A stretch of 64,000 bases of DNA from Patagioenas fasciata (taxonomy: Eukaryota > Chordata > Aves > Columbiformes > Columbidae), in NCBI RefSeq assembly GCF_037038585.1, contig NC_092521.1, positions 73,944,898-74,008,897 of the forward strand, read 5' to 3'. The position numbers and the translations under genes are program-made. Positions 50,567-62,899 of this stretch are shown here, piece after piece; position 1 is the stretch's first letter, and each line of letters starts with the position of its first letter. The notes under the pieces are model-generated. The model made no database searches and was not told the origin of the DNA. It saw only the letters and a list, made by a program, of their open reading frames with translations.

Positions 50567-53500
50567 GGTGCAGGAAAGGGAAACCAAATCACGCTTGGCT
50601 CCTGCTTGTCATAAGTCCGAATAATCGCTCTGCGCGAAAGAAGAAGCAGAAAGAGTGGCACTAAGTGGCATTGACAGCATCTGAGGGCCAGATCCCACAC
50701 TGATATAGTCGGCGGGACTTCATTGTCTTCACTGAAGCGACACAGCAAGCACAGATCAACACAGCTCAGCTGATTAACGTAGCACGATTTTTGACTTGTG
50801 CCAGCTGAGGATGGAGTCCGAAAAAAACATTCATGAAATAGATGGTGGATAGCAAAACTGACACTGAGATTTGATAAACTTCCGCAAACAAGCTAGCATC
50901 TTTTACGAAAATGTTTTCTATTTCTCCACCAAATATAAGTTTCTCTGGGACAAGAATCAGCTGTTTTTTTCTGACTTTTTATGATGTTGAGCACAATGGA
51001 GAACTTGTCTGCCACTAAAGCTTCTATCTTGTCCTGCAAGAATAATAAAATGAATAACTGCTCCTAAATGTCCTTCTCCAGACAGGCTATGGCCTTTTAA
51101 TTTTGCTCTTGCAAAGCCTTCAATCCCAGAATTATTAGTGCATTGCAGGACCGAGATCTAAGCACATTTTGAAAAAATGCTGTTGCCCACTGCTGTTATC
51201 CCAACATCCAGAAGCAGCTGAAATTCCAGCCGGACCGTTATGGGGCAGAGCTGAGAAACCAAAGCTGGAACATGCTCCCTCATAGATATGAGGAAAGATC
51301 ATTTTTGTCATTTGTTCCAGCTGTTCTGCCAAGTCACCCACATACCCTCGGCTCCACCAAGCTCGTCTGAACTTCAGTCTAGCACAGGCATCGTGAAAGC
51401 TGGTCACTCCCACAACTGGAGGCTAATGAAACAGAGAAAGGTAGCATAATCGTATAATTGACACTGTCTTGCCTTGTTCCTTGTACCCATGTTGAACAAG
51501 AGGATCAGGAGAAAAGTGCTGCAGTAATTAGCACACATAGCATAAATATTTATTGAGGAAACTCCAGGTCAAATGGATTTTAAAATTTTTATTTTGAGTT
51601 GTTTAGATGTAAACATATTTCCTTAATTGGACTTTAAGAAGGGCACTCACATGTTTCCTTTTGAGCAGTTCTAATATAATCATTGCTTGGGCAATTAGGC
51701 CACTCGCTAAGCCATAAATCTTATCTTTCACACTGGTGAGTCATAAATAAGGACTGAGTCACAAATAGACCAGACAGACAAATGGTGGTAGGAAGGAAAT
51801 AAGATTGGCTGTGAATATATTTAGGCTGGAAATTAAAAGATGGCTACAGACTACCTGAGGAGTGCAATACTGATACAGTTTTCTAATTGGGAGGAATTGA
51901 GGGGAAACAAGTAACTTAAATTGCTTTTTATCATTTGGCTTGATAAGCTCATTAAAGGGATTTTGCCCTAAGTATGAGAATTTCTTAAGACTGAATTAGA
52001 CTATAGGAGTCCTCAAGCATTCACAGTTACTGGCTGCCATGACTACCTGCAACTAGAGGGTTAGTGGCCTGATTACTGAAGTTGTCTCAGCCATTTCTGT
52101 TGCTATCAGTGGTCCTTAGCTCTTACACAGCAAAGGGAGATTGCACAAATACAACTATGCCAGTGTCATACATTCAAGGCTCTACTTCATGCAGGATCTA
52201 GGGTTTAAAGCAGTGCAGCTATGTTGCAAAACCCTCCTGCTAGAGAAAGTGAGAACAGCTTGACTTCATATGATGGCATTTGAGGTCAAGTTCAATTATG
52301 GGGTATTCAATAATGGGGTGCACCTAATAAGATGGAGATCGGCTAATAGCTCTATCAGCTAATGAAATGTTTTCCACTGTTTGACCAACACAATGACTTT
52401 CTGTCATGCAATCAGAGCTCCTGGGAACTACTGTAATACAAATAATGGGACTCAGGATGTTTGGCTTCTCTATTTTTCAAGGAGAAAGGGAGACTGGAAT
52501 TTTTGCTGGTCATGGAAGATAATTCACTAACTTCCTTTGTTTAAGTAATGCTGAATATGCTAATGTAGCAAATAATACAGGCTGGAAGGATAAGTATGAA
52601 AATGCTATCTGTTAAATGAACAAAGTCCCATGTCTGTGAAAGCATGGATTTCACTGTGCCTTCCAGTTCCACATCAGCTCTGTTCTGCACCAGTAGCCTT
52701 GACTTTGAATGTGATCCCTGCTTTGCTGTGACATGATGTGACTCCAAAATGTTGTGCTTTTATTCAGTCCCTAGGTCATGGATGCACATATTGTACCATA
52801 TTAGCCCCATCAAGTACTTTTACCAGTATATCTAGGGCACAGCCTGCTCCCTCTTGTTCCCTTTCCTGCATGCCCTTTGATCTCTGTCCTATCATATGAT
52901 ACAGGTGTCTCCCAGAGATATTCATGCTTGGTTATGCAGCAGGACTGCATATGATGTGATGTTGAAATTATATAGCCATGTGATACCAGATGCCTACATT
53001 TTCTTATAATGAGGGCCATGTTCTCCAGCCAGTGCTTTATGCATCTGAATGAAATGACTGTAAATATCAGGGCTTGCTGGCTACAAGGTTCAGCACTAGC
53101 ATTTTAGGGTCAGTTACTGCATGTTTCTGCAAACTTACAATTAGGTAGTGTTTTACCAACCTGGAGAAATACTTCTATTTCTTACTGTTTCTTCACATGT
53201 GGTAATTCCACACCTGGCAATGGAAAGGTGCCCTACTTCATTGTCTCAATATGTGGAAAGGTTTCAAGTAGACAAAAGACCTTAGTGATTTCCACTTCAA
53301 TTTCCTAGAAATAAAGAACAATTAAAATATTAGTGTGGAAACAGTTAAAATTAAAAGTGACTTTTAGCTATACAATATGTGTTGCAGACTTTGGAGAAGA
53401 AGAAATCAAGTGTACCTTGAACTTGCACTTCGACCTCACTGGGACCAGAATTGCATCCTACTATATAATACAGCCTGCATTCTTGAAAAGTAGCCTCTCA

Positions 53501-54534
53501 GGGTATGTGTCAGCACTGAAATACATTCAGATTAATATGCTAATTGAATTCTGTAAAGTAAAACACATAAAGAGAAGTATATTTGGTTTTCGCATACTAA
53601 TTTTCTAAACTGCTAGGTGAAAAAAAGGGATTTGCCTCTCCAGAAACTTGTAATTTTTTTGTCTCCTATGTGGTTTTTCATTGGTTCAGCATTCTTTTTC
53701 TCCTTTGCTAACCTACATGGTGAAGAACATTATAAAAGGATTTCTGTTTTGAAAGAGTCAACTTTCAAAGAGCCCTGAGAAACCATCCTTACATAAGTAC
53801 AAAATAAAATCTTTGTGAGCTGAACCCCCACTTCAAATCCCACCAAAGTTCCGAAACCTACCTAAATGCTATTTTGAGCTTTGCAAACCAAGCCATGTAT
53901 TTCATACAACATAGACCTGAAGATAATGTTTGGCTGATACACGTTTTTCTAGCTCCACTTCTATACAGAGTTTATACCCACTTACGGTCTGCTGTTGTGG
54001 GTATGAACTGTAATTTACAGCAGAGTTGTTTGCTGTGTGCCCAAAGTTGTTCATACTTGAGGGTTTTCCTTTTGACCTCTCTACGTGTAGAATAAGGTCT
54101 GAGAAGTATGCAAGCTTTCTCCCACTCTCAAATTAACTTATTTATACCATTCCCCAACATTTGGGCTGAAATTCTTCACATTTCAATATCATGACTCTAT
54201 TGGTTACTGCATCAGTGCAAGAAGTAGGAAAATCTTTTTCTTTTTCCATTGTAAAAATGTCTCTTTCATTATCAAAGAGTTGGCTTGTCCCTGATGAGGG
54301 AAGCATACTGGCTGCCTGCTTGTGGAGAGTTTCACAATCTCAGCAGGTTCCCTGTATCCATCTATGCTGCAGGGTATAATGCCTAGCTGGTATTTGCTTT
54401 CAGAATTTCAGTTCCACTTTAAAAAGTGCTTAACTTGTCCAAGAGGTGCTTTGTGTGGGCAAGTAGTTTTAGGAGCAGCCGGGTACTCCCCGTGGGCTCA
54501 CGGTGGGAACCTAAACAGCAAAACCCTGCACTGA

Positions 54535-54625
54535 GCCATTCTGGATCCTGGTCCTGCTACGTACCTCGTTTGGTGACTTGGGAAAGTTTCTATTTGCCAG
54601 TGGCTTTGCCTCTAATTAGCATCCC
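54535..54625 (+). repeat. MIR-like SINE remnant, plus strand
   Basis: CTGGATCCTGGTCCTGCTAC, then GTACCTCGTTTGGTGACTTG and GGAAAGTTTCTATTTGCCAG, and TGGCTTTGCCTCTAATTAGC, follow the MIR order: tcgaatcccggctctgccac, ttactagctgtgtgaccttg, ggcaagtcacttaacc, tgcctcagtttcc. Length and order are right; identity is low. It could also be another core-SINE such as an AmnSINE-type element. Confidence 0.45.
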
Positions 54626-55189
54626 TTAATTTCACGTGCTTGATATTTGCGTGCCAAGCTTGTGGCAGAATACCGGCATTTTAGAGATGCTGATGCTCCT
54701 TCGGATGGAGAATGGGATCTCTTGGAAAACTGTGGGCATGGGAATGATGTAAACCTAACTTCCACTTGCATGCTAAGGCAGTGAAATTGTATTCCCTGTG
54801 CTACCAGGGCACTATAACATTACACTTGTTACTGTTTGTAAAAGGCAGTAGGTTTCTTAGATCAATACCACTACTGAAGTACAAAGTAATAGTACTTCTC
54901 AAGGAGGAAGAGGATTGCCTTTTGAGTTGCCATCTGCTCCTGGCCTGACTCCAATTGCTTCCTGGTGAGTAATCTGAAGGCAATTTTTTAGAATCAATTT
55001 TGTATCACATTTACACAATATGATACATGTAGCTCTAGGTCTGAAAGAACAATCCACCAGTAGTCTTCCTCCCACTGTAGAAGAAAATCCTTTACATTAG
55101 AGGGCAGTAATTAGATAGATTCATTGATTTGCTGTAAATATCCTTGCTGTATCATCACTCCATTGTGGTTGACAGAATGAAGTATTTTC

Positions 55190-55206
55190 TTTTTTTTTTT
55201 TTTTTT
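55190..55206 (+). repeat. T17 homopolymer
   Basis: Seventeen uninterrupted Ts in AT-rich unique DNA, about 440 bases before the large CR1. Confidence 0.95.
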
Positions 55207-55879
55207 ATATGGCATTTTCTAAATGATCTCATCCCTGAGGCATGGGTGAAATAAAGGTCAGTTCAAATGCTTCCCAAACAATAATCCGTGTAAGAGGATC
55301 ACCAAATCTTTGGAGGGAGGAGGGAAAACCTACAAAACAATTAATGTAAGACCAGAAACGTCATCTGACACCTTAGAACAAGGGCTGCATGGAACAGAAC
55401 CTGCGCCCTTGAAGTGGGCGCGTGCTCACAGATGAGCCACATTCCTGCTTCAAGGAATCCTCCTTGCTGGAGCCCCAGTCCTGCTGAGGCTTTTTAGTCA
55501 CTCAGCAACATGTCTCTATCTTCATGGGGTAGTGTATGTTAGAAAGGTGCTTGATCAATGAGAAAGAACTGACCTTGCCTGGTAGTTGTAATTGTCCTGA
55601 AAGTCTTTTCTACAAAGATATTTTCTGTTCGCTTTCACTGATCTTCGAATCATAGAATAATTCAGGTTGGAAGGGACCTTCAAAGGCCATCTAGTCCAAC
55701 CTCCTGCAATGAAGAGGGACATCTTCAACTAGATCAGGTTGCTCAGAACCCCATCCAGCGTGGCCTTGAATGTCTCCAGGGATGGGGCATCTACCACCTC
55801 TCTGGGCAACCTGGGCCTCATGGGTCTTCTGCCTCATGTCTAGCCTGAATCTCCCTTCCTTTAGTATAAAACCGTTGCC

Positions 55880-56040
55880 CCTTGTTCTATCATAACAGGC
55901 CCTGCTAAAAAGTCTGTCCCCATCTGTTTTATAGATCCCTTATAAGTATTGAAAGGCCACAATAAGGTCTCCCCAGAGCCTTCTCTTCTCCAGGTTGAAC
56001 AACCTCAACTTTCTCAGCCTGTCCTCATAGGAGAGGTGTT
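55880..56040 (-). pseudogene. CR1 ORF2 C-terminal block in a second frame
   Basis: Downstream of the frame break near 56040 the CR1 C-terminus continues in another minus-strand frame. HLSYEDRLRKLRLFNLEKRR can be read, then LWGDLIVAFQYL, before a stop. This is the region that follows the reverse-transcriptase thumb in CR1. A few codons that usually precede HLSYEDR seem to be lost, which would explain the frame change. It is part of the same insertion as the neighbouring reverse-transcriptase fragment. Confidence 0.8.
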
Positions 56041-56850
56041 CATTTTTGTGGCCTCCACTGGCCCCTCTCCAACAGGTCCATGTCTTTCCTGCACTGAGGG
56101 CTCCAGAGCTGGATGCAGGACTCCATGTGGGTTCTCACCAGAGCAGAGTAGAGGGGCAGAATCACCTCCTTCAATCTGCTGGCAAAGATCCTTTTGATGC
56201 AGCTGAAGATACGATAGCCCTTCCGGGCTGCAAGCGCACATTGCCGGCTCATGTCCAATCTTTCATCCACCAGTACCCCTAAGTTCTTCTCCACAGGGCT
56301 GCTCTCAATCCCTTCATGCCCCAGCTTGTATTGATACCAGAGGTTGCCCTGATACAGATGCAGTACCTTGCCCTTGTTGAACCTCATGAGATTTGCATGG
56401 CCCCACTTCTCAAGCTTGTACATGTCCCTCTGGCTGGCATCCTGTCCCTCAGGCATGTCAACTGCACCACTTGGCTTGGTGTCATCCACAAACTTGCTGA
56501 GGGTGCACTCGATCCCAATGTCTATGTTACTGATGAAGATATTAAACAGTACTGGTCCCAGTATGGACCCTGGAGGGACACCACTTGTCACTGGTGTCCA
56601 TCCAGACATTGTGCCATTGACCATCCCTCTCTTGGTGCAACCATCCAGCCAGTTCGTCATCCACTGAACAGTCCACCCATCAAATCCATTCCCTCCAATT
56701 TGGAGGGAAGGATGTTGTGGGGGACCATGTCAAATGCTTTATAGAAGTCCAGATAGACGATATCTGTAGCCCTGCCTTTGTCCACTGCTGTAGCTACTCC
56801 ATCGTAGAAATCCCCTAAGTTAGTCAGGCAGGACTTACCCTTGAGGCAAG
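56040..56850 (-). pseudogene. CR1 ORF2 reverse transcriptase fragment, frameshifted
   Basis: Decayed copy of the reverse-transcriptase part of CR1 ORF2, the enzyme that copies CR1 RNA at the target site. Minus-strand order: KGKSCLTNL, then [19 protein letters not shown] (the first catalytic-aspartate block), then after a frameshift [24 protein letters not shown] and KFVDDTK (the YADD/FADD catalytic box, 56481-56492), then [12 protein letters not shown] and [19 protein letters not shown]. Two lesions are visible. One base appears to be missing near 56690, which splits the fragment into two frames. A small deletion with a frame change near 56040 follows the ERGQWRPQK segment. Q of the GVPQGS box is replaced by P and A of FADD by V. 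The N-terminal endonuclease is absent. Non-functional. Confidence 0.92.
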
Positions 56851-58330
56851 ACTTTTTGAGGTCCAAATGGCTTATGGTATTATACACTTTCATGCTACTC
56901 AGTTTAGAAAAATAGAATAAATAATAGCTAAATCTTGGGTTATCGGTGACAAGCTTTCCTGCCCCAGACTTCCAGTTATGGATAGTGAGAACTTCCTGAG
57001 GAGCTCCAGTAGATTGCTTCTCAGCTGCTACAGTAGCTCCTGCAAGGCTCCTTCAGACTTCTCACTGACTGTCATCCTTCTTGGACCTATAGTACTGCTG
57101 AAGATGAATGTCTGGGCTACTATGTTGTACCATGTCTTTGTTTTCCTACTTCACGTCTGATAAAGCATCAGAAGAAAACAATTAGGGGCAACTTAACCTT
57201 AGTAACTTTAATTACCTCTGTGATAGCCAAATGAACAATCCCCCAAAATTTACTTCTCAAGAATGTGACAAATCACACTAGGAATATATGCAGATTATTT
57301 GCATACATCTGACAATCACAGAAAGTATGTCATCTGACAAAGAACAGCCTTCACAATTTGAGAAGAGAGGAGATCTGCATTTTGTCAGGACAGCAACTAC
57401 AGAGCAGTCCTTTCTGTTTTGAAAGATTGCTCTCTTAACAAAGGATGTATATCAGAAGGAACAATTTGTCCTCCAGGTTTTTCTCTGTAATAAAGATACA
57501 GCAAACGCCTACTTCTGGCCAGACAATTTGAAGTGCAAGTCCCATCAAGATTTGCAAGTTAGGAATGTGGCCTCTGCTGATTGAGGCATTCTCTGAGCAC
57601 ACCTATCAGACTCAGCCTAGTACAGATATAGGGAAAATATGACAGATCTGGTCATTTTCTTCTTATGATTAGATTAGATGAATCATACCAGGTGGAGAAA
57701 ACCCCGTTTAAAATATCTTCTTTGCTTGAAGTGAGATACATCTTTCCAAATAAACTGATCTACTCACCAGGCTGGGTGATATTCTGGCATGAGTTTCTTT
57801 CAGTCTGTCTTTTGTAAATAGCATTGAATTAAATCATTAACTGAGAAAAGCAGGAAGAATTGGAACAGAATGAGACAGTTGAAAAAGTACATAGTAAACC
57901 TTTCTTACATTGGAGAGTGAAAGTTGGGTCTCTCCTCTCCTAGAGAGTGTGCTAACTGCTAAGCCTGGGGGTCATTTTCAAGCCCTCTCCTTGGCTGATT
58001 AAATGTTTTTCTATACAAAAGGGAATATTTTGAATGGAAGAATGACTTCTTTATCCTCTCATATAGTCAAACCAATAGACACGACCTGTAGAAATTATAA
58101 TTTTGAATCACCACACACACCACTTGTATTTTAATGTAAGTTCTCAATCCTCTGTGTAAACAGCCTACCCACTGTTTGCTATGGGTGGAGTAGAAGAGGC
58201 TTATCCAGCTAGATGATTTCTGAGAGGTTTGGCTTAATAAGCTAAGGAGAGTTTGTAAGAGATTACAAGTTTATGACATGAGATTAATTTAGATGATAAT
58301 GCAGTGTACATTTGTTCTCGTTTGGGATTA

Positions 58331-58344
58331 TTTTTTTTTTTTTT
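58331..58344 (+). repeat. T14 homopolymer
   Basis: Fourteen uninterrupted Ts in unique sequence. Confidence 0.93.
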
Positions 58345-60271
58345 GTAATTCCTGCAAAAGCAAAATATGACTTCCTTTGGAAATGGCAGTCTACGTACAA
58401 GAAGTCCAGCCCAGACTTGAATTGACTATTAGACATATGCGTTTTGCTCACTTAAAGCAAGTGATGGGAATGCTCTCAAAAGTTCACAAGGCCTGCGCTG
58501 CAGAGCATCATGAGATGTGAACTAGCTGCTGTGGAGACTGGCGGTACCCACGGGGCACAGGGAGAACCTGTGAAATGCACCCTCAGCTCTGCACCCCTAC
58601 CCTGCAAGCCGAGAAAAGGCACACTGACAGCTTGCAAGGATGTATTGTACAGAGGATTATTTTAATTCAGAGGATGCTGGGATCTGCACACAGCTCAGTG
58701 CACAAACCGAGGGAAGATCTGGTTTGGGTCCAGTATAGCTGGATTACTGTGTCTCTTCTCTCAGCTTGGTAAAATCTCTCTCTGTATAATCCCTTCTTGT
58801 TTACATTGACAAAATGTTACTGTTTTTTGGATGTCACTAACTGGAAGATCCTGCTACAGCAGTGGTGAGAATATGCTCCTAAAAGCTTCAGCATGTGGGG
58901 CAAGTTATGGCATTAGAGATTACCTTTTTTGTCTTTATTTTTCGACCCAGGAACCAAGAAAAGACTTGAGATGCAAACACAGTCGCACTAAGCTACCGAA
59001 GAGTTTTGCCATTGACTGTAGCATGGCTGGATTTCATTCTGAGTCACAGTTCTTGTTGTGTTCTCTCCTCCTCTGTGGCAAAGCTGTGAATGAGTGCTAC
59101 ACGTTTTGAATAAATCCTGACTTCTCATGTCAAAAATCAGAATATGTAGTATAGCTTGAACTGAATCTCCTCCTATTGCAGTATAATTTTGGTTTTTTTC
59201 TTCCCATCTAGTGTTATCTGGCATCCTAGTTGAAAACTTATTATGCATCTGGAAAGCTGCTGACTTCGATTTGGGAAAAGCAAAACACTTTTACCATGTA
59301 ATTTCACTTAACATCTTTGGTGTCCAAAAGTACCCATTTTCTTTATCATTTTATTGGAACTGAGAGAATATGCCAATTTTTAGCTATTAATGTTGAAACA
59401 GTCAATGTGTTAATTGTGGGGCTAGTACTGGGAACAGATGCGTTTTTTGTAGAAGGGTGGGCTGAATGTATTCATCTTTTTAATGCTGTTGCTGTTTGGA
59501 TCATCAGTATTTCTTAAAATTCCCTTCTCTCAACCACCTTGTGTAACTGCTCTATTTTGCACAGCCCAGAAAGAGCACATCTCTCTCACTGGAGCTTAGG
59601 ACTCCCTCTCAAATTACAAAATGTCCCTGACTATTCAGCCTTTTGAAAAAGCTGTAAATAGAGATATAACTTACCTAGCAACAAAAAGTAGATCTCCACA
59701 CAATGTAGTCTATGAACACAGTGAGTTTATTCAGGTATGGTCATGCCGTACGTCTCGTTTTTCTGTCGCTAGTCTTTTAGAGACAGACTACAGAAAAAAT
59801 ACTTTCTATACTCAGATAATGTTAAGCAATCCTCTTGACAACAACTGGGCAGAAGATGAACTATCTAAACTTCTGAAATTAATGCAGTTCGCAGAGTTTG
59901 TGCTGGGTCAGGTAAAAACAGAATTGAATGAATACTGGGGGAAAAACATATGAAGCTCTAAAAACATCAGTCTTTTGGTGAATATTGAAGCACAATCTGT
60001 ATCTTTTAGCTCATACAGCTATATTTAGTGAATGTTTTTATGAACATATTTAGTTTCTTCCTTAGTGCTTTCCTTTCCCCTTTCAGCTTTCAATCTCTGC
60101 CACACAGTGACAAAATAAGTATCATGGAATAATGGAAAAGGATGTAGACAGAAAGGAGGGAGAATGGTTTTTTACCCTCATCTTAACATCAAAAAGATTT
60201 ATTTTTCTCTTGATAGCTTTACAAAATATTTAAAATATTTGTTTCAACTAAAAGCACAAGCAACAGGAATG

Positions 60272-60298
60272 TTATTTATTTATTTATCTATTTATTTT
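60272..60298 (+). repeat. (TTTA)n microsatellite
   Basis: About six TTAT/TTTA units with one C interruption (TTTATCTATTTA). Confidence 0.92.
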
Positions 60299-62405
60299 CC
60301 CCAGATCAAGCCGTATTAAAATTCTAATGTGTTAGAAGCCTTCCCATCAATTTAAGGTGAAAAGCCTTATCCATGACAAAAGAAACTTATTACCATTTCA
60401 AAGGTTGGTCAGCATTTTTGCCTATATACCTACTAGGTCATAATGATCATGTTGACCCTTTTTTGATCACTGAAGTCTTTTATCAGTGCATTCATACTAG
60501 TTAAAGATGATGCTCAATGCTGACTTTCATACAATGCTTTCATGAAAGTGCCTTTGAGAATGAAAGCAGTGGCCAGATTCCAATCTCTTTTCTTCAGATC
60601 TTCTGCTATTGGATTTTCATTTCCTAAATCAACATAATAGAAGAGAAAATTATGCTCAGTCTCTGAATATATATGAAATCTAAGAATGTTTCTATAGAAA
60701 ACATTGTATCTACCAGTTTTCATCAGTCAATTTAATAAAACTTTAAAATGACCTTTTTCTGTCTTGGATCTAACTGAACTGTAGAGCTCAATGTCCTTTG
60801 GATAAGTTCCAAAAAGGAAAGTCACCCTGCAGAGTTCAAGTCTCAGTGGAAAGCAAACCAAGTCCACTGTACTTGAACTCTAACTGCCCTGTATTATTAG
60901 GTCTTGAGTCTTTAATGTAGTGCTAAATAGATAGAGAATGCCTATATTCTGCTTATATTTTGGGCCTGTTTCTGAAGTTTTAACACACAAGCAACTTATG
61001 TTACCGCAAATTTTCTGAGGAGTAAAAATGTCAAAGAGGGCATTTTCTGATATTTTGAGAATAGTAAATTGGAAGATAAAAGGACGACCTAAGCTCAGCT
61101 ATACAACAGGCCCTGAGCTTGGTAGCCATGAAGCAGCAAGACCCTCTCCAGCCAGGGGAGGACTGCACGCCCCATCCTCTTCTCCCCCAGCACCCTCGAT
61201 CCTCTCATTAGTTCTTCCATCAGAGGTCAGTGCAATTTGTCTTCTCTAACCTCAACCTTAACCACTGCAAAGAAGAAGAAAACAGGGAGTTGGGACGAAC
61301 TTCTCTTGGATGCAATTCCTTAGCACAGAAGTCCCAAAGGCACCAAAGCTTCTGCACTGATGTTTGCCTTTACTTTTTGGACTGTCCTTGAGTAGGAATA
61401 ATGTTTACACAGTTGCAGAACGTTATTGCCATCATAATTTCTTGTGTGGTTTTTCTTGCAGAAAATGACAACATTTTTTTTGCGTTAGATAAAATAATTT
61501 GTATTTTAGGCTGTTATTTTCATGATATGGCTTACTGTAGCGTTTTCTCAGAGATTCGTTAGTTAAGGGAAAAGAAGATGATTATCATAAGTACATCCTT
61601 CACTGCCACTGAAAGGATGCATTGCTACTTCTGCATTTAACAGTTTTAATGGTGCTATTTTGGATAAACAATTTTATGACAGTACAGTATTGTCTTGAAT
61701 GACACAGCTGTAGCCTAGGAAACTAAACATGTCTTTCCTAATGTTTTTATTTGTCATAAGAGTACTTTCAATACTCACGTGTATCTATTTTTTTAACCCA
61801 TCACAAAACGAAAAATATTATACTACTCAGACTTGGGCAGTGTCTTACTTTTCTATGTATTAGAAAGAAATTTAAGTACAGACACATGCTTAATAATAAT
61901 CCAATTGAACATTTTATCATTGTCAAAGGCATTTGTAGAGGAATCCATCAACTCTTCTGATTTCCATACAATTCAATTTACTGTCTTCAAAATGTAACGT
62001 TAATGGCACTCAGTGTACACACTGTAATCCTTTAAACTAATGTACATGGCAAACGGATATGTTCTCATGCATTAATAATTTAAAAGTTAATTTTAGGTAC
62101 TTACTCAATATGATTAACTGATGGATCAGCAGTCTTATATAGAGAAACAGTGAGCACACTTAAAGAAAGAGCACGCTGGAAAACAGCCAGGTAGTTGTCT
62201 GCGTGATGGTTCAAAAATACCTGGGCTTTATCCCTCCAGTTTCCTCTCAGTGTTGGATTGTGGCACATCGCGCTTGTGAGGGTTGTCTCTGATTTTAAGG
62301 TTAAATGTGTGAAGTGCCTTTGAGGCTGGGGCAGTAGGACTTTTGGGGCAGAAGGGGGATGTTTTGGAAGGTGGGAATCCCTGCAATGCAATCCCGACAG
62401 TGGCT

Positions 62406-62427
62406 GGCTGGCTCTGCAGTGCCAGCC
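62406..62427. other. Short hairpin
   Basis: GGCTGGC and GCCAGCC form a 7-bp stem around the 8-base loop TCTGCAGT, preceded by a further partial GGCTGGC repeat. Confidence 0.75.
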
Positions 62428-62689
62428 CAGTTATATAACTTCTCTCCTTTTACTTCTCACTTTTTGAGGACAGCCTGTAATGCCGGGCTGTAAATTGATA
62501 TTCTAGGGTGGAAATACTATGGATGACAAAGTATAATCATCTCATTGCGCAGCTAAAGAATGTGCCAGGGCAAATACCATTAAACAACATGTAGAAGAGG
62601 CATGTATTGAAGCCCTTGGCCCTGCCCGTGGCAGCAGGTTCTGCAAAAGCAGCAAGAACCTGAACATCTTTGTACAAAAACTGGTCAAA

Positions 62690-62899
62690 TCTTACAGGTA
62701 CAGCTACAGAGAGGACGGAGGCTTTCTTTTTACAAGGAGCCACAGGGAGCAGACAAGGGGTAAAAGGTACAAGTTGCAGCAACAAATGTTTCATTTTGAT
62801 GTAAGAAATAAATTGTTTACAATGAGAACTATCATCTACTGGAACAACGTCCCCAGTGATATGGTGGAGTCCCCATCACTGGAGGTTTTCAAGACATGA
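62690..62899 (+). pseudogene. CR1 ORF2 C-terminus with premature stop
   Basis: Plus-strand frame covering the last part of CR1 ORF2. Readable landmarks are YREDGGFLFTRSH, then FHFDVRNKLFTMRTI and [19 protein letters not shown], which is the characteristic CR1 C-terminal signature. It stops at TGA (62897-62899), where related copies have an arginine codon (CGA). The change therefore looks like a C-to-T decay at a CpG, about 15 codons before the usual stop. No catalytic domain remains. Confidence 0.8.

Larger units (their letters stand above)
49599..55647. other. No gene seen; candidate conserved non-coding segment
   Basis: Holds the 22-bp duplication, a MIR-like scrap and a T17 tract. 51540-51760 is AT-rich, repeat-free and has the dense-motif texture of a conserved enhancer, but this cannot be tested here. 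A minus-strand frame at 51135-51413 is unrecognised. Confidence 0.45.
55648..56850 (-). mobile_element. CR1 LINE, about 1.2 kb, 5'-truncated
   Basis: The largest mobile element here. On the plus strand it starts with the reversed CR1 terminus AATCATAGAATAATTCAGG, followed by TTGGAAGGGACCTTCAAAGG and CATCTAGTCCAACCTCCTGC, both diagnostic of the avian CR1 3' untranslated region. It then runs backwards through the ORF2 C-terminus into the reverse-transcriptase palm. Similarity ends upstream of the KGKSCLTNL motif near 56850, the 5' truncation point. Sequence beyond that is unique. The minus-strand orientation is unambiguous. The preservation of long coding blocks suggests moderate age within birds. 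Confidence 0.96.
56851..62689. other. No gene seen
   Basis: Unique, AT-rich sequence with a T14 tract and a (TTTA)n microsatellite. The plus-strand frame 59621-59953 (110 codons) has an unusually protein-like composition (acidic/amphipathic C-terminal third containing DELSKLLKLMQFAEFVL) but matches nothing I recognise. Confidence 0.5.

Noticed and set aside
56046-56744. Plus-strand open frames of 78-142 codons over the large CR1
   Set aside because: They are antisense to the CR1 reverse transcriptase and are shadows of its coding constraint.
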